Origin: Conchocele bisecta
Lineage: Eukaryota; Mollusca; Bivalvia; Lucinida; Thyasiridae
Length of the DNA stretch: 64,000 nucleotides
Assembly (NCBI GenBank): GCA_029237695.1
Contig: CM055278.1
Coordinates: forward strand, 79,133,817-79,197,816
Direction of reading: 5' to 3'
This document shows, piece after piece, positions 11,681 through 24,430 of the stretch; within the stretch, counting starts at the first letter, position 1; each line of letters starts with the position of its first letter. Position numbers and translations under genes: made by a program. The notes below the pieces were generated by a model that had not been told where the DNA came from, searched no databases, and worked only from the letters and a program-made list of their open reading frames with translations.

Positions 11681-11929
11681 AATCCCTGTAGGAACCAGAC
11701 CTCCACTGCCCACCATCTGATACAACGTAGGAAGATGGTGATCCTAGGCAGAGACCGATCCAAAGGATCGGGGTGCGGCCTCCATAGCCCTAGTAAGTAA
11801 TACTGGAGGTCGCAGACATAACCTTCCCCTATTCTGCACCCCGAAAGTCCAGGAGTGCAGAAATTTCCTAGCTGACAGAGAACCTCTGACCAGTACCCGG
11901 AAACTAAAACAAGATGCCACGCACCCTGT

Positions 11930-12200
11930 CCAAAGGTACTATGATGACTGATAGATCGGTCAATAAGCTCATTCCCACCTAAGAAAAATCCTGTGTGGGA
12001 ACCAACTACGACTACTCTAGATAGGAAAAGAACCTAGAAGAGTAACAAACCCCATACCACCGCCAGATACCGTATCACACGGAACTAAAAGATACAAAAC
12101 TCGGAAACAACTTAAACTTCCGAGAGCATCTGCGGAAGGGCACGTGGAAGTACGAGACCCGCAGATCTATGGAACAACCCAGTCTACCGGGCAAATGGCG
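11930..12200 (-). pseudogene. DIRS reverse transcriptase core, degraded
   Basis: On the minus strand, about 12131-12181 encodes SIDLRVSYFHVPFRR, matching RT motif A of DIRS (consensus D-L-x-x-A-Y-F-H-V-P) with the catalytic region partly retained. About 11980-12042 encodes FSYLE, then stops, then LVPTQDFS, matching the Y-L-D-D motif region with the second aspartate lost to a frame or stop change. Followed by LLTDL-type sequence. The gene cannot make a working enzyme. Confidence 0.65.
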
Positions 12201-13255
12201 CTCCGACCACGTCCCGAACTTCCTCTATAGCACTAAACTTAAAGAGAGAGACTCTACTTAACCATTGAAAATACCCCCGTCAGGGGAAACGACCCCACAG
12301 GAGGTAGACAAGAAGGAGCAGCAGGAGGGACCATCGGTACCGTAGCTGCCCTTTGTCCGTTCGATCGCACAATTATCAGAGGTCAAAAGAGGCGAACGAA
12401 GCAAAACTATGGCCGTTCAAGAAAAAACGAGCCGGCTATCACTGCGTCTCACCTGGACAAGAGCATGTCCATAGAAAACTCCAAAGACATGTTGACAAGA
12501 GGCTTAGCGGCACAAATCGCCGACTGAAGCACTGCGTCCAGAGACGATGAATCATACTGATTCAAACATAAATCGAAAGTTGGCATAGCCACAATCGACT
12601 TAACAGCCTACACCCATGCCTTCGCAAACGCGAACCAGGACCAGGAGCCGAAGATATCCCAAACGCTGCGGCGTCCTTGTCCAGAAACGGAGATCTCAAA
12701 AACCATACCGCATAGAGGGGCATGTAGAACTTAGACCCCAGTGTGGCGATCAAAGTTTTGGGCACTAGGAACCCCGCAGTGGCCAAATCCTACCTAAAGC
12801 TCCCCAATGTACGTAACAAGAAGCCCTACTGTAGGAGAGAAATGAAACCACGACAACTCCGGCAATTCCACCACCACCGAATCAGCCTCACAACAGCCAT
12901 CCGAGGAAGTACCCATATGGGAGGCTCCACTGGCAAAACCACCAGCTGTGAAAGAGCCGACAAACCCACTAAGTACTAGGACTTAGACAGGAACTCCAGA
13001 ATCTTAGCCAACTGAACCATCATAACTCTATCGCGTGTCGAGTCCTGAATATAGACTGGGAATTCGAACTCATATACACTCGAATAAGGAGCAGGCCAGA
13101 CAAGTACGGAGCCAAAGCACCACGGCGTCCAATACCACCTCGACCGTCTCCTCCGAGAACGGAAGAGCTAGATCTCGAGGAGCCGGATACAAAAACACAA
13201 TATGTACACAGGATACGAACCCACGAACACCCCGGTCAGAAATAGTTGCTACCCC

Positions 13256-13840
13256 GGTGCCCGGTACCCGGTGCCTGCCCGGTGCCCGGTGCCCGTAACA
13301 CAATACCGGCACCTCTCCTGCGAGAGTTAGGGTACGTTGTGACCGGGTGAATGTGATAAGCACCTGCCGCAGCAACCCTAGACTGGCAGTCATCTACCAC
13401 ATACGTGGAATCTGATTCAACAGAACTGTACTGTATCGTTCCAAATAGTATATGTACTGCCGAAGCTAGTACTACATGTAGAAGCCCGATACAACCGTCT
13501 CCTACGACGAACAGGAGAACGAGATCTAGATGAACCTGTTCCAAAACCTGAGAATGCCCTCGAGGAAAAGGAAGAACAAGATCTAAACTCCGAACCCGAA
13601 ATCGAAGAGCTAACCCAATCCTGACCTACGACGAGATCGACTCCTCGACTTACGTGAACACGTAGAACGAAGACCAACCGAAGACAAGAACGTCTTCCTA
13701 CCGGAAGCAGCAGGCTGTCCAAGGAGAGTCTGGTTCCCGGTGCCAGGTGTTTGACCGGTGCCCGGTAGCCTAACCGGTGCCCGGTGCCCGGTGACATAAC
13801 CGGTGCCCGGTGCCCGGTGCCCGGTGCCCGGTACCGGGCG
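13256..13840. repeat. GGTGCCC minisatellites inside the gag region
   Basis: Short tandem GGTGCCC/ACCGGTGCCC units cluster at 13256-13290 and 13736-13840. They give repeated PGTGHR-like codons in the antisense frame and sit in an otherwise decayed gag gene. Confidence 0.75.
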
Positions 13841-14249
13841 CCTCTACTGAGAGAGGCTGGGTCAGCTTCAAACCGGGTGATATAGTATCAAGAACCGGCC
13901 GAAACACCCCTGTGATAGGTATAGCTCTCTGCGAACCGGGTGATATGAGATCAGGCACCGGCCCCAGCAGCCCGGTATCCCCTGTATGGATCACCGGCCT
14001 ATCACTTAACACAACCTCCGAAACCTCGGACGGTTCCACTGCTCCCAAGAGCTGAGACTCGGACACAGACTTCTTCAGACGTGAGGTATGGGACCTTCTA
14101 GACCCAGCCTTGCCCCACGTCGAATCCGTCCAACGGACGGACAAATCACATGGCCTCTCTTTGCAACACCCGCAACAGGCAAAGCACCTGTCCGTATGGG
14201 TATCCCAAGGAGAAGTCATGTGTCCACACGCAGCGCGTGATTGCGGCAT
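13770..14249 (-). pseudogene. DIRS gag-like N-terminal region
   Basis: A 159-codon open frame starts near the 5' end of the element. It has CFACCGCC followed by further Cys and Trp residues (DTHTDRCFACCGCC, KERPCDLSVRW), like the short cysteine-rich motif near the start of DIRS gag proteins. A serine-rich region follows, then a run of APGTGHR repeats caused by GGTGCCC expansion. A continuing minus-strand frame at 13417-13797 holds an RSRSPVRRRRR basic stretch. Assignment rests on position and composition. Confidence 0.5.
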
Positions 14250-14564
14250 TCTAACAAGTATTGTATAACAAAAACCTGATAGAAGAAACGCAAAAACGCT
14301 ACAAAAAATGTGTCACGGGAGCGAATCCACTTTGGGACGAACCCGTGAGGGTACGAATCGCGTACACGCGAAAATATGTGACACAAAGTAAAACACCGTG
14401 AAAAACCCCAAAAAATGCAATGGAGAATAATCACGTAACACACAAGAGTGATAATAATATGTATTGAACGAAATATAATGACAAATACGGCACAATACAC
14501 GGCAGAAATTCAAAATAAGCACGAAATAAAGAGAGAGACAAATATACCTGCACTCTTGATAGCG

Positions 14565-14734
14565 TCCTAAAATAATAGGAGGAGTTTAAATAGCGGACTA
14601 GCCAATTGGCTGTGGGTAGAGCGGAATGGTCTATGGTGTGTTATTTGAGTGATTAGAGTAGGCAGATTTTTATTATTAGGACGATTTCATAGCAACCTAT
14701 CTGTTTGCAACCATTCAGGTTAGTTTGAAGACAT
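14565..14734 (-). repeat. DIRS right (5') inverted terminal repeat
   Basis: The complement of 8173-8335, plus its own 30-bp tail that ends GTTTGAAGACAT. It lies upstream of the gag-like region and would contain the promoter. Confidence 0.8.
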
Positions 14735-15240
14735 AAAAACATAATTTGACAAAACATGATAATCGTCTTAGGAGACGATTATAATGTGCTACCAATACAC
14801 GTTTAGTGACCAAAAAAAACAACATATTTTGATATGTTTTATTGGTTAGGCTACTGCATCGCATCGTCGACCTATACACAAGATCGCGAAAACGCGAGAC
14901 CAAATCGCGAGGCGAAAACTTGAGATTCTATGGTATTCATTCTCGCGTTTTCGAGACCGTGATGTCGCGTTTTCGCCTCGGTCTTTTCATGATGTCACCT
15001 TCCACTTTTGGAAATACGTTTGTTCATGTCATTGTGTAGAGTGCATGCGTGTTGAAATTGAATTTTGCGCATTCAGTACATGCGCGTACGTACATGTAGA
15101 ACGCAAATCCAACACGCATGCTATCTACACATGCATGGGCAAATCGTATTTCCAAAAGCGGAAGGCGAGACCGAGATCGCAAATTGTAACATAAAATCAA
15201 AGTACTGAAAGTACTGAACATAGGGTACTACAAGATTAAA
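14735..15240. repeat. right half of DIRS target repeat with an internal palindrome
   Basis: AAAAACATAATTTGACAAAAC continues the split GACGATTCT repeat. Within it, 14990-15050 (CTTCCACTTTTGGAAATACG) is complementary to 15110-15172 (CGTATTTCCAAAAGCGGAAG), giving a stem of about 60 bp. Several TTTTCGCCTCGGTC/GGCGAGACCGAG words also pair. Confidence 0.6.
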
Positions 15241-15273
15241 CTAGGTTGGTGTTGCAGTTTCATTAACCCTTAA

Positions 15274-15773
15274 AGGTACATGCCCACTCAGTAGGTACAA
15301 AATGTTCTTTACATCAAAGACATCATCTGAGACATTTCCTGGCAAAATAAACATTCATGCGCCATTATCCCACGTACTGATTGGCATTATTATACATTTT
15401 ATATCAGACGTAAATTTACACACTGATATCAGGGGCGATAACCGTGTTTGCTTAAAATGTTAACGGACATTACTATTTAATCTCTGTATTTATTTTATGA
15501 TGTGCAATGATCATACTTTAAAATCTGTCGAAAATATTATTTTTTCAGGTGACGCATTTCTTTAGTATAAATAATTAAAAAATATCATGCCTCATTTGCA
15601 TATGAAAATAGCCTGATACCACCGCGCGTCACTATCAGTAAAATAAATATTACTAAATGATTATATCTGTATAGCCACTTGTAACGTTTAGAACTGGTGG
15701 AATAGCGACACAGTTATACACTTATTTAATTCCTATAAATGACATTTTGGGCTTACCGAGTGGGCATGTACCT
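15274..15773. mobile_element. TTAA-MITE, copy 1
   Basis: It is bounded by TTAA at 15270-15273 and 15774-15777. The ends are AGGTACATGCCCACTC and its complement. Copies 2 and 3 are at 27353-28055 and 34711-35183. TTAA duplications are typical of piggyBac and Kolobok-type elements; no transposase is present. Confidence 0.85.
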
Positions 15774-15834
15774 TTAAAGCGCTGGAAACGACAATTGTCG
15801 TCTGCTATTTTTACATTTTCTCCTCAAAAACATA

Positions 15835-17555
15835 CTGAGACGATTCTACTGCACTGCCAAAACAGGTTTTTAAAGAGATTAAAATATACAAAATGAGCAG
15901 ACGGCAATTTTATTTGTCAGCGTCTTAATGGTTAAGGGGTAAACTATTGATATGGCACAACTTGAAGTACAGTATGCACTGCTACAGTATGTACCAAAAC
16001 ATTCAACAACATTATAGATTATGCATAGCAGTATCAGAAAGATACAGTAACACATATACAAGACATCATCAATTCAAGTATACAGATTCCAGATATCTAT
16101 GATCATTACAGATATATTGAAAACTGATTGAAGAGCAATAGTTACAAGAATTCCGCCACGGAAGCGGTGTCGCGCCTGAAAATGCCTTATCGGTACATCG
16201 CCAAGTTTACTTCTGTTTTGTGAACGAAATAGTTGGCCCCGGATCGAGTATATTAAAACATACAAATGACGTCATTGGGGAAACCGCTGACAAAATTTTC
16301 AATGTATGGAAGCCCAAATTTGTTAGATTTTATTTTGTCGTATTTCAGTACTTGCATTACTATGGGTATTAATATACGCTGGATGCGTTATACTGTCATT
16401 AATTTGTTCCCTGACAGTAAGTTATCACCTTAAATACTGACTTATTGACCCCCTTCCCTGAACGTAGAATTGACACTCATGTTGGCGTGTATTGGCCACC
16501 ATAGACAAATGTCAATCAGGCCGAATTTGGGAATGTCACTAAAATCCGCTGTAAATCCATCGATAGAGAGAGAGAATGAGGATTAAACATCAGTTAGACC
16601 TACACGTGCGAGTTTTGTTTCGCACAGGTGTCGGGTGAGTTTGAAAATAGGCTGTCGGAAGGTCAAACTTGATGTAGTTGTGTGTTAAACGCGTCGCTTG
16701 TTTCGGAGAGTATTCGGAGGGGAGTTAACTCTGTTACTAAATTTAGCGATGACCGCACGATTTGTGCCGCAAATGGGGGCAAATCACGCGCAACAAAATA
16801 ATCTGATGTATTTTTGTATGTAGAACATCCGTTATTGATATTGTGCAGTGCAAGTAGTTTTTCATAATATTATTTTCAATTAGCGGTTGCGTATGACAGT
16901 TAAACGTTGAGTAACACAATGCATTTTGTTGTTATGGTTACTCCAAGATATCACTACCTACCATCGCATCGAGGGGGGTCTGGGGCGTGACTAACTGTCG
17001 GAGGAGATGCCAATACATAGGTATACCCTACGTAAAAAATATACCGCCGTACCCACCCATCCCCAACTAGCAAATTTGCGACATATCATTTTCGGTCTAG
17101 CTGCACACCTGATGGTGTTTACAATCATCAGTCGGTAATCCAGTTTCACGTGTAAAGTGTGACTGACCTTTAGAATTCGGCGGAAACAAACATACCAAAA
17201 TCACACTATGTAGTCGCTCACGTCATCGAATTGACACATTAGCTTGTGCATTTTCACATTCGTCTCCTTAGACGAGTCAAATATTTTGTAAAAAAAAAAT
17301 GTTTTCACATTTGTTTGATTTTTTAGACCGTGCAAACAATTGACAAATTCAGAAATCAACAACTTAATTTGTGTTTCTCGAGTCTGGTTTCATATGGTTG
17401 CGAGGAAATACGATCGATTACACACCGTGAAAATCTTGTTTGAACGTAAATGTCAATTGTCACGTAGGCCATTTCAGTTTACCGCGAGTTACATCAGCTG
17501 TTATTCTAAGTACGTATGGTCGCTCGTTAGGGGCATTTATTTCCTTCATTTATAA
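15835..17555. other. non-coding stretch
   Basis: It begins with a partial GACGATTCT repeat (15838-15885). Beyond that I see no coding motif, RNA gene or clear repeat. Confidence 0.4.
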
Positions 17556-17700
17556 GGGATGGGTTGTGGCCTAGGGCTTAGAACACCCGACTTCCAATCT
17601 GGAGGTTGTGGGTTCAAACATCGCCTTGGGCATCAAACATACCTTCATAGTATTTCCATCCCACTGATCTGTCGGGTGAGACTTTAAACTGTGGTATTGT
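17556..17700 (+). repeat. tRNA-derived SINE
   Basis: A tRNA-like head at about 17556-17626 shows an A-box-like TGGCCTAGGGCTTAG, an anticodon-arm-like CCCGACTTCCAATCTGG and a B-box-like GGGTTCAAAC. The tail contains CTGTCGGGTGAGACTTTAAAC, a form I associate with molluscan SINEs. A functional tRNA is unlikely because the D arm and acceptor do not pair well. Confidence 0.55.
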
Positions 17701-18247
17701 AGTATACACATTTTTTACACAGTAACTTCAAGTGCTGTTCGTCTTGGAGCCGTAGACAAGAAACGAAAATTAGCATCCCTTAGATGATGAACACGCGTTG
17801 GCGGAAAAAAATTGGATGAACGCTAATTATCGTCTTTTCGTGACATAGAAATGAATTTTAAGGTTGCGAACGGGAAAGAATGAATCTTTAGAGGCGTAAA
17901 ATGTACGTTCCTTCTCGGCGAAAAAACAAACTTTATCGTTTTGAATTATAGTTTCTACTTTTATTCGGCTGAACTCCAGCATGTAACATGATGGAAATCG
18001 GTATGGTCAACTCCATTCAATCAAACTATGTACAAAGTGGTAACACAGTGATTCGTCACATTTTTCTGAGTCATTCTGTTGTAAAACTCCTCAGAAAATT
18101 TTACCGCGTTTTTGCCAAGGAACAGCGCGGAATTACCGCGCAAACATTGCGGGCGTTTTTTCGTTATCCCGCAAATGGCCACGGGAAGTTTTGCGAGAGA
18201 TAGCGGCAATATTCCGCACTAAAGTTAAATCGGTTGTGGCAATAACA
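17701..18247. other. non-coding stretch ending in a GCGGCAA-rich block
   Basis: No supported gene. Positions 18090-18247 are rich in GCGG/CCGC words and resemble the block at 1552-1811. Confidence 0.4.
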
Positions 18248-19903
18248 AACAAGAGTTGTCAGAAGACAACGAAGCTCACCTGTTGGCAGCCTTCACTCAA
18301 ATTTGGCACAGTTGCATAAAAAAACATGAATATTATATACAATTGACCTTGGGTTAAGGGGCGTGCGGTGGACCTTGACATTGGGGTCAGTGGTGCAAGG
18401 TGGGTTGTGGGTTTGCTATAGCATAATATAGCATATTAAGATGAATGCATACATGTATGAAATATCAATGCGCTCCCTGAAAACAGAAGTAAAACAAAAT
18501 TTAACCCAACGTTAAGTTTATGAACGCACTAAGTTGGTGATTTTCTACAGCATGATAGCTATTCACACGAGGAATGCATGTATGAATGTGCTAAGTTTGT
18601 GACCTTGTGGAAAGGGGTGGGGGGGAGGGTGGGTCATGGATTTGCTGTAGCACAATCAGATGAATGCATGTATGAAATATCAAAGCGTTCCCTGTAAAGA
18701 AACAGAAGTTAAACAACATTTACCCCAACGTTAAGTCTATGAACATGCTAAGATTGTGACCTTGGGGTAAGGATTGGGTGGTGGGTTGTGGATTTGCTAC
18801 AGCATCATAGAGGGTCATCTGAGGAATGCATGTATGAAATATCAAGGTGTTCCATGAAAGGAAACAGATGTTATAAGACATTTGGGGTGGGCGGTGGGTC
18901 ATGGATTCGCAATAGCACGATAGAGTTTCATCAGATGAATGCATGTATGAAATATCCAGGCGTTCCATGAAAGGAAACAGATGTTAAGATATTTACCCCA
19001 ACGTTCAGTTTATGAATGTGCTATGTTTGTGACCCCGACCTTGGGGAAAGGGGTGGGGGTGGGTCATGGATTTGATATAGCACGATAGAGTATCATCAGA
19101 TGAATGCATGAATGAAATATCAAGGTGTTACCTGTAAAGAAACAGAAGTTACAAAAAGACATTTACTCCAACGTTAAGTTTATGATGTTGATCTTGGGGA
19201 AAGGGGTGGGAAGGGGGGGGGGGGTCATGGATTTGCTGTGGCACAATAGAGGATCATCAGATGAATGCATGTATGAAATATCAAAGCGTTCCCTGTACCG
19301 AAACAGAAGTTACACAACATTTACCCCCAACGTTAAGTTTATGAACATGCTAAGTTTGTGACCTTCACCTTGGGGTAAGGGTTGGGTGGTGGGTTGTGGA
19401 TTTGCTACAGCATGAAAGAGAGTCAGCAGATGAATGCATGTATGAAATATGAAGGCATTCCCTGTAAAGAAACAGAAGTTACACAACATTTACCCCAATG
19501 TTAAGTTTATGAATGTGCTAAGTTTGTGACCTTGACCTTGGGGTAAGGTGGTAGGTCATGGATTTGCTGCAGCATGATAGAGGGTCATCTGAGGAATGCA
19601 TGTATGAAATATCAAGGCGTTCCATTAAAGGAAACAGATGTTATAAGAAATTTACCCCAACGTTAAGTTTATGAATGTGCTAAGTTTGTGACCTTGACCT
19701 TGGGGTAAGGGTTGGGTGGTGGGTCATGGATTTGCTACAGCATGATAGAGGGTCATCTGAGGAATGCATGTATGAAATAACAAGGTGTTCCATGAAAGGA
19801 AACAGAAGTTATAAGACATTTACCCAACGTTAAGTTTGTGGACGCCGACGACGCCGGGGGTATGCCATAAGTTCTTATGCACTTTGTGCAGGCGAGCTGA
19901 AAA
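18248..19903 (+). mobile_element. tandem-repeat element A, copy 1
   Basis: The 5' end is AACAAGAGTTGTCAGAAGAC, with a TTGTC/GACAA hairpin and then GCTCACCTG. The body is about nine units of roughly 165 bp carrying GACCTTGGGGTAAGG, GGATTTGCTA, GAATGCATGTATGAAAT and CCCCAACGTTAAGTTTATGAA. The 3' end is a hairpin closing in GAGCTGAAAA. No coding capacity. The layout resembles bivalve 'pearl' or Helentron-type non-autonomous elements, an inference from structure. Confidence 0.8.
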
Positions 19904-20042
19904 TAAGCGGGTTTTGCGGTTCCTGTAGCTGTATGTATTTTATATACTTATACGATACTAGTGATGGGAATCGGACAGGAAAATCACTAAGCGGGTTTTG
20001 CGGTTCCTGTAGCTGTATGTATTTTATATACTTATACGATAC
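19904..20042 (+). repeat. 82-bp direct duplication carrying a hAT end
   Basis: GCGGGTTTTGCGGTTCCTG to TACGATAC recurs at a distance of about 84 bp. The first copy holds a minimal inverted sequence (TAGTGATGGGAATC ... ATCACTA, about 31 bp at 19959-19989) with TACGATAC before it. The second copy is the true left flank of the hAT at 20043. Confidence 0.75.
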
Positions 20043-20461
20043 TAGTGATGGGAATCGGACGGGAAAATCACTATCGATAATCGGAAGGGTCAATTCGATT
20101 GATTATCGATAGCTATCGATTATTTATTATTAAATGCAATACGTAACAGTAACACTGTAACACACTAGTTGCGAAAACGTAACTGCTGCATACTACCGTA
20201 CATGTATGTCCGCAGAATAGCGAATCAGATCTGATTCGCACTTTAGCAGTCTATTTTAGTATTTTGACATATTTTTTTATAATTTCTAACTGCAACGAGT
20301 GTCAGTATTATGATACTAGCATATTCCATTAATTATGTCATGCATTTGCATATCTATATGACATAAAAAGCAAGATTATGCTAGAATAGTTAGTGGCAGC
20401 CATAATACAAATGCAAAATTTGTGATGGAGGGCCCAAAATGGCTAAGTCGACATACAAGAA

Positions 20462-23400
20462 AACAAGAGTTGTCAGAAGACAATGAAGCTCGCCTGTTGG
20501 CAGCCTTCATTCAAACTTGTCACAGTTGTATAAAAAACATGAATATTATATAACTTGACCTTGGGATAAGGGGTGTGCGGTGGACCTTGACATTGAGGTC
20601 AGTGGTGGAAGGTGGGTCATGGATTTGATATAGCATATTAAGATGAATGCATGTATGAAATATCAATGCGCTCCCTGAAAAGAGAAGGAAAACAAAATTT
20701 AACCCAGCGTTACGTTTATGAACACACTAAGTTGGTGATTTTCTATAGCATGATAGCTATTCACATGAGGAATGCATGTATAAATGTGCTAAGTTTGTGA
20801 CCTTGGCCTTGGCGAAAGAGGTGGGACATGGGTCATGGATTTGCTGTAGCACAATAGAGTATCATCAGATGAATGCATGTATGAAATATGAAGGTGTTCC
20901 CTGTAAAGAAACAGAAGTTATAACAAGAGGGCCATGATGGCCCGAACTCGCTCACCTGACTCCATGAACACCGGAGGAGAATGTGACATTGAGTTCATGT
21001 GTTTTAAAAAAATTGTGCTATTTTTAGACGGCGGCCATCTTGGATTAGCGATGACCTCCGTCTTAACAACTGAAAAGGCTTCACCCATGGACCATAACTG
21101 TGAAGTTTCGCCACCATGGGCCAAGCAGTTCGTGTGAAAAAGAATTTTGAAATCTCAAATAAAAGAACGATCTTTTGACCTTTCGGCGGCCATCTTGGAT
21201 GACATGACTTTTCCAATTTCAACAAAAAAATGTACCAGAGTGTCGCCTCTCTGATACCTTCAATTTGATATAGATATGACCATATTCGGTCAAAAATAAA
21301 ATTTGAGCCCAATTTGACACCACGGGTCAGGCCCATTTTTGACCCAGGGGTCACCATTTTAACAACTTTGAAAGAATTGTACATCGATCATTCCTACCAA
21401 GATTCGTCGAAATCCGGCTGGCGGTTCATGTGAAGAATATTTTTTAAGGATTTGTGCTATTTTTAGACAGCGGCCATCTTGGATTAGCGACGACCTCCGT
21501 TTTAACAAATCTGAAAAGGCTTCACCCACGGACCATAACTGTGAAGTTTGGCCACCATGGGCCAAGCGGTTCGTGTGAAGAAGAATTTTGAAATCTCTAA
21601 TAAAAAAACAACCTTTTGACCTTTCGGCGGCCATCTTGGATGACATGACCATTCAAATTCGACAAAAAATGTACCAGAGTGATCGCCTCTTTGATACGTT
21701 CAATTTGATATAGACATGACCATATTCGGTCAGAAAGAAAATTTGACCCCAATTTGACGCCACGGGCCACGCCCATTTTTGACCCAGGGGTCACCATTTT
21801 AACAACTTTGAAAGAGCATTGTACATCGATCATTCTAACCAAGTTTTGTCAAAATCCGGCTAGCGGTTCATGAGAAGAAGATTTTTTAGGAATTTATGCT
21901 ATTTTTAGATGGCGGCCATCTTGGATTAGCGATGACCTCCATTTTAACAAATCTGAAAAGGCTTCACCCATGGACTATAACTGTGAAGTTTGGCTACCAT
22001 GGGCCAAGCGGTGACATAACCATCCGATTTCGACAAAAAATGCACCAGAGTGATCGCCTCGTTGCTACCTTCGATTTGATATACCGGTATAACATGACCA
22101 TATTCGGTCAAAAATAAAATTTGACCCCACCGGCCACACCCATTTTTGACCCTGGGGTCACCATTTTAACAACTTTGAAAGAGCATTGTACATCGATCAT
22201 TCCTACCAAATTTTGTCGAAATCCGGTTGGCGGTTCTTGAGAAGAAGATTTTTGAAGAATTTGTGCTATTTTTAGACGGCGGCCATCTTGGATTACGTAA
22301 TGACGTCATTTTAACAATTTTGTAATCCCCCTACCTAAGGACCATGACCATGAAGTTTAGTGACTATAGGCCCAATGGTTACCGAGAAGAAGACGTTTGA
22401 TAATGTTCACGGACGGACGGACGGACGGACGACCGACACATTGCGGTAACAATAGCTCACATGAGCTTCGCTTAGGTGAGCTAAAAAGACATTTACTCCA
22501 ACGTTACGTTTATGATGTTGATCTTGGGGAAAGGGGTGGGGTGGGTCATGGATTTGCTGTAGCACAATAGAGGATCATCAGATGAATGCATGTATGAAAT
22601 ATCAAAGCGTTCAAAGTGTAAAGAAACGGACGTTACACAACATTTACCCCAATGTAAAGTTTATGAACATGCTACGTTTGTGACCGTGACCTTGGGGTAA
22701 GGGTTAGGTGGTGGGTTGTGGATTTGCTACAGCATGATAGAGGGTCATCTGAGGAATGTATGTATGAAATATCAAGGCGTTCCATCAAAGGAAACAGTTG
22801 TTATCAGACATTTACCCCAACGTTAAGTTTATGAATGTGTCAAGTTTGTGACCTTGACCTTGGGGTAAGGGGTGGGCCGTGGGTCATGGAATTGCTATAG
22901 AGTATCATCAGATGAATGCATGTATGAAATATCAAGGCGTTCCATGAAAGGAAACAGATGTTATAAGACATTTAACCCCACGTTAAGTTTATGAATGTGC
23001 TAAGTTTGTGACCTTGACCTTGGGGAAAGGGGTGGGGGTTGATCATGGATTTGCTATAGCACGATAGAGTATCATCAGATGAATGCATGTATGAAATATC
23101 AAGGTGTTCAAAGTGTAAAGAAACAGAAGTTACACAATATTTACCCCAACGTTAAGTTTATGAACATGCTAAGTTTGTGACCTTGACTTTTGGGTAAGGG
23201 TTGGGTGGTGGGTTGTGGATTTGCTACAGCATGACAGAGGGTCATCTGAGGAATGTATGAAATAGCAAGGCGTTCCATGAAAGGAAACAGACATTTACCC
23301 CAACGTTAGGTTTATGAATGTACTAAGTTTGTGACCTCGACCTTGGGGTAAGGGATGGGCAGTGAGTCATGAATTTGCTATAGTATGATAGAGTATCATC

Positions 23401-24184
23401 AGATGAATACATATTTGAAATATCAAGGCGTTCCATGAAAGGAAACATATGTTATAATACATTTACCCCAACATTCAGTTTATGAATGTGCTAAGATTGT
23501 GACCTTGACCTTGGGGAAAGGGGTGGGCGGTGAGTCATGAATTTGCTATAGCACGATAGAGTATCATCAGATGAATGCATGTATGAAATATGAAGGCGTT
23601 CCCTGTAAATAAACAGAAGTTACACAACATGGATTTGCTACAGCATGATAGAGGGTCATCTGAGGAATGCATGTATGAAATAACAAGGTGTTCCATGAAC
23701 GGAAACAGAAGTTATCATGTTCCATGAACGGAAACAGAAGTTATCAGACATTTACCCAACGTTAAGTTTATGAATGTGCCAAGTTTGTGACCTTGACCTT
23801 GGGGTAAGGGCTGGGTGGTGAGTCATGGATTTGCTACAGCATGATAGAGGGTCATCTGAGGAATGCATGTATGAAATAACAAGGTGTTCCATGAAAGGAA
23901 ACAGAAGTTGTAAGACATTTAACCAACGTTAAGTTTATGAATGTGCCAAGTTTGTGACCTTGACCTTGGGGTAAGGGCTGGGTGGTGGGTCATGGATTTG
24001 CTACAGCATGATAGAGTGTCATCTGAGGAATGCATGTATGAAATAACAAGGTGTTCCATGAAAGGAAACAGAAGTTATAAGACATTTACCCAACGTTAAG
24101 TTTGTGGACGACGCTGAGGCCGACGCCGACGACGCCGGGGGTATGCCATAAGCTCTTCTGCACTTCGTGCTGGTGAGCTAAAAA
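20462..24184 (+). mobile_element. tandem-repeat element A, copy 2 (split)
   Basis: It has the same 5' start AACAAGAGTTGTCAGAAGAC and the same unit as copy 1. The 3' end GCTCTTCTGCACTTCGTGC closes in GGTGAGCTAAAA. Element B interrupts a unit between ACAGAAGTTAT (20920) and GACATTTACTCC (22488). The continuous form can be read at 19139-19170. About ten further units follow. Confidence 0.8.
20922..22486 (+). mobile_element. element B, copy 1 (GGCGGCCATCTTGGAT repeats)
   Basis: The 5' end AACAAGAGGGCCATGATGG holds a GGGCC/GGCCC hairpin, then GCTCACCTG. The body has four to five units of roughly 300-400 bp with GGCGGCCATCTTGGAT, GGTCACCATTTTAACAAC and GTACATCGATCATTC. The 3' end is AGCTCACATGAGC-TTCG, then GGTGAGCTAAAAA, preceded by a GGAC tandem run. 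No protein is encoded. A second copy is at 38939-40130. Confidence 0.82.
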
Positions 24185-24430
24185 TGAACAGGGGGAGTCT
24201 TACAAGAGGGCAAACTTTTTTTCTCTCCAAAACATTTGTACCCCGAGCCAAGGTAAAAAAAATTTGGGGAAAAGATGAAATGGAATTTGGTGCTGCATTG
24301 TAACATTTGTAAACAGGCCAATGTATGTACAGACGGACAAAACCTGTAAGTTAACAGGTCTGCATCACTTCCAATGAAGTATTAGAGTCCCAATTCACTA
24401 TTATAATTAGTTATAATATTATGGTAAATG

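Larger units (their letters stand above)
8135..14734 (-). mobile_element. DIRS-type tyrosine-recombinase retroelement, degraded, 6.6 kb
   Basis: The ends are inverted but unequal. About 165 bp are shared (8173-8335 against 14565-14725, from ACCTGAATGGTTGCAAAC inwards), while the outermost tails differ. An internal region at 8455-8541 equals the complement of the left tail joined to the complement of the right tail, the circle-junction region typical of DIRS elements. RT and RNase H remnants on the minus strand (11230-12200) and a gag-like region (13770-14249) agree. With this orientation the internal region sits at the 3' side, as in classical DIRS-1. AAAAA occurs at both chromosomal borders and at the internal junction. 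No tyrosine recombinase domain was recognised, and a Tigger-like fragment near 10709-10960 interrupts the expected place. Confidence 0.85.

Noticed and set aside
12353..13298. Plus-strand frames within the DIRS element
   Set aside because: The supported coding strand is minus; these are antisense shadows.
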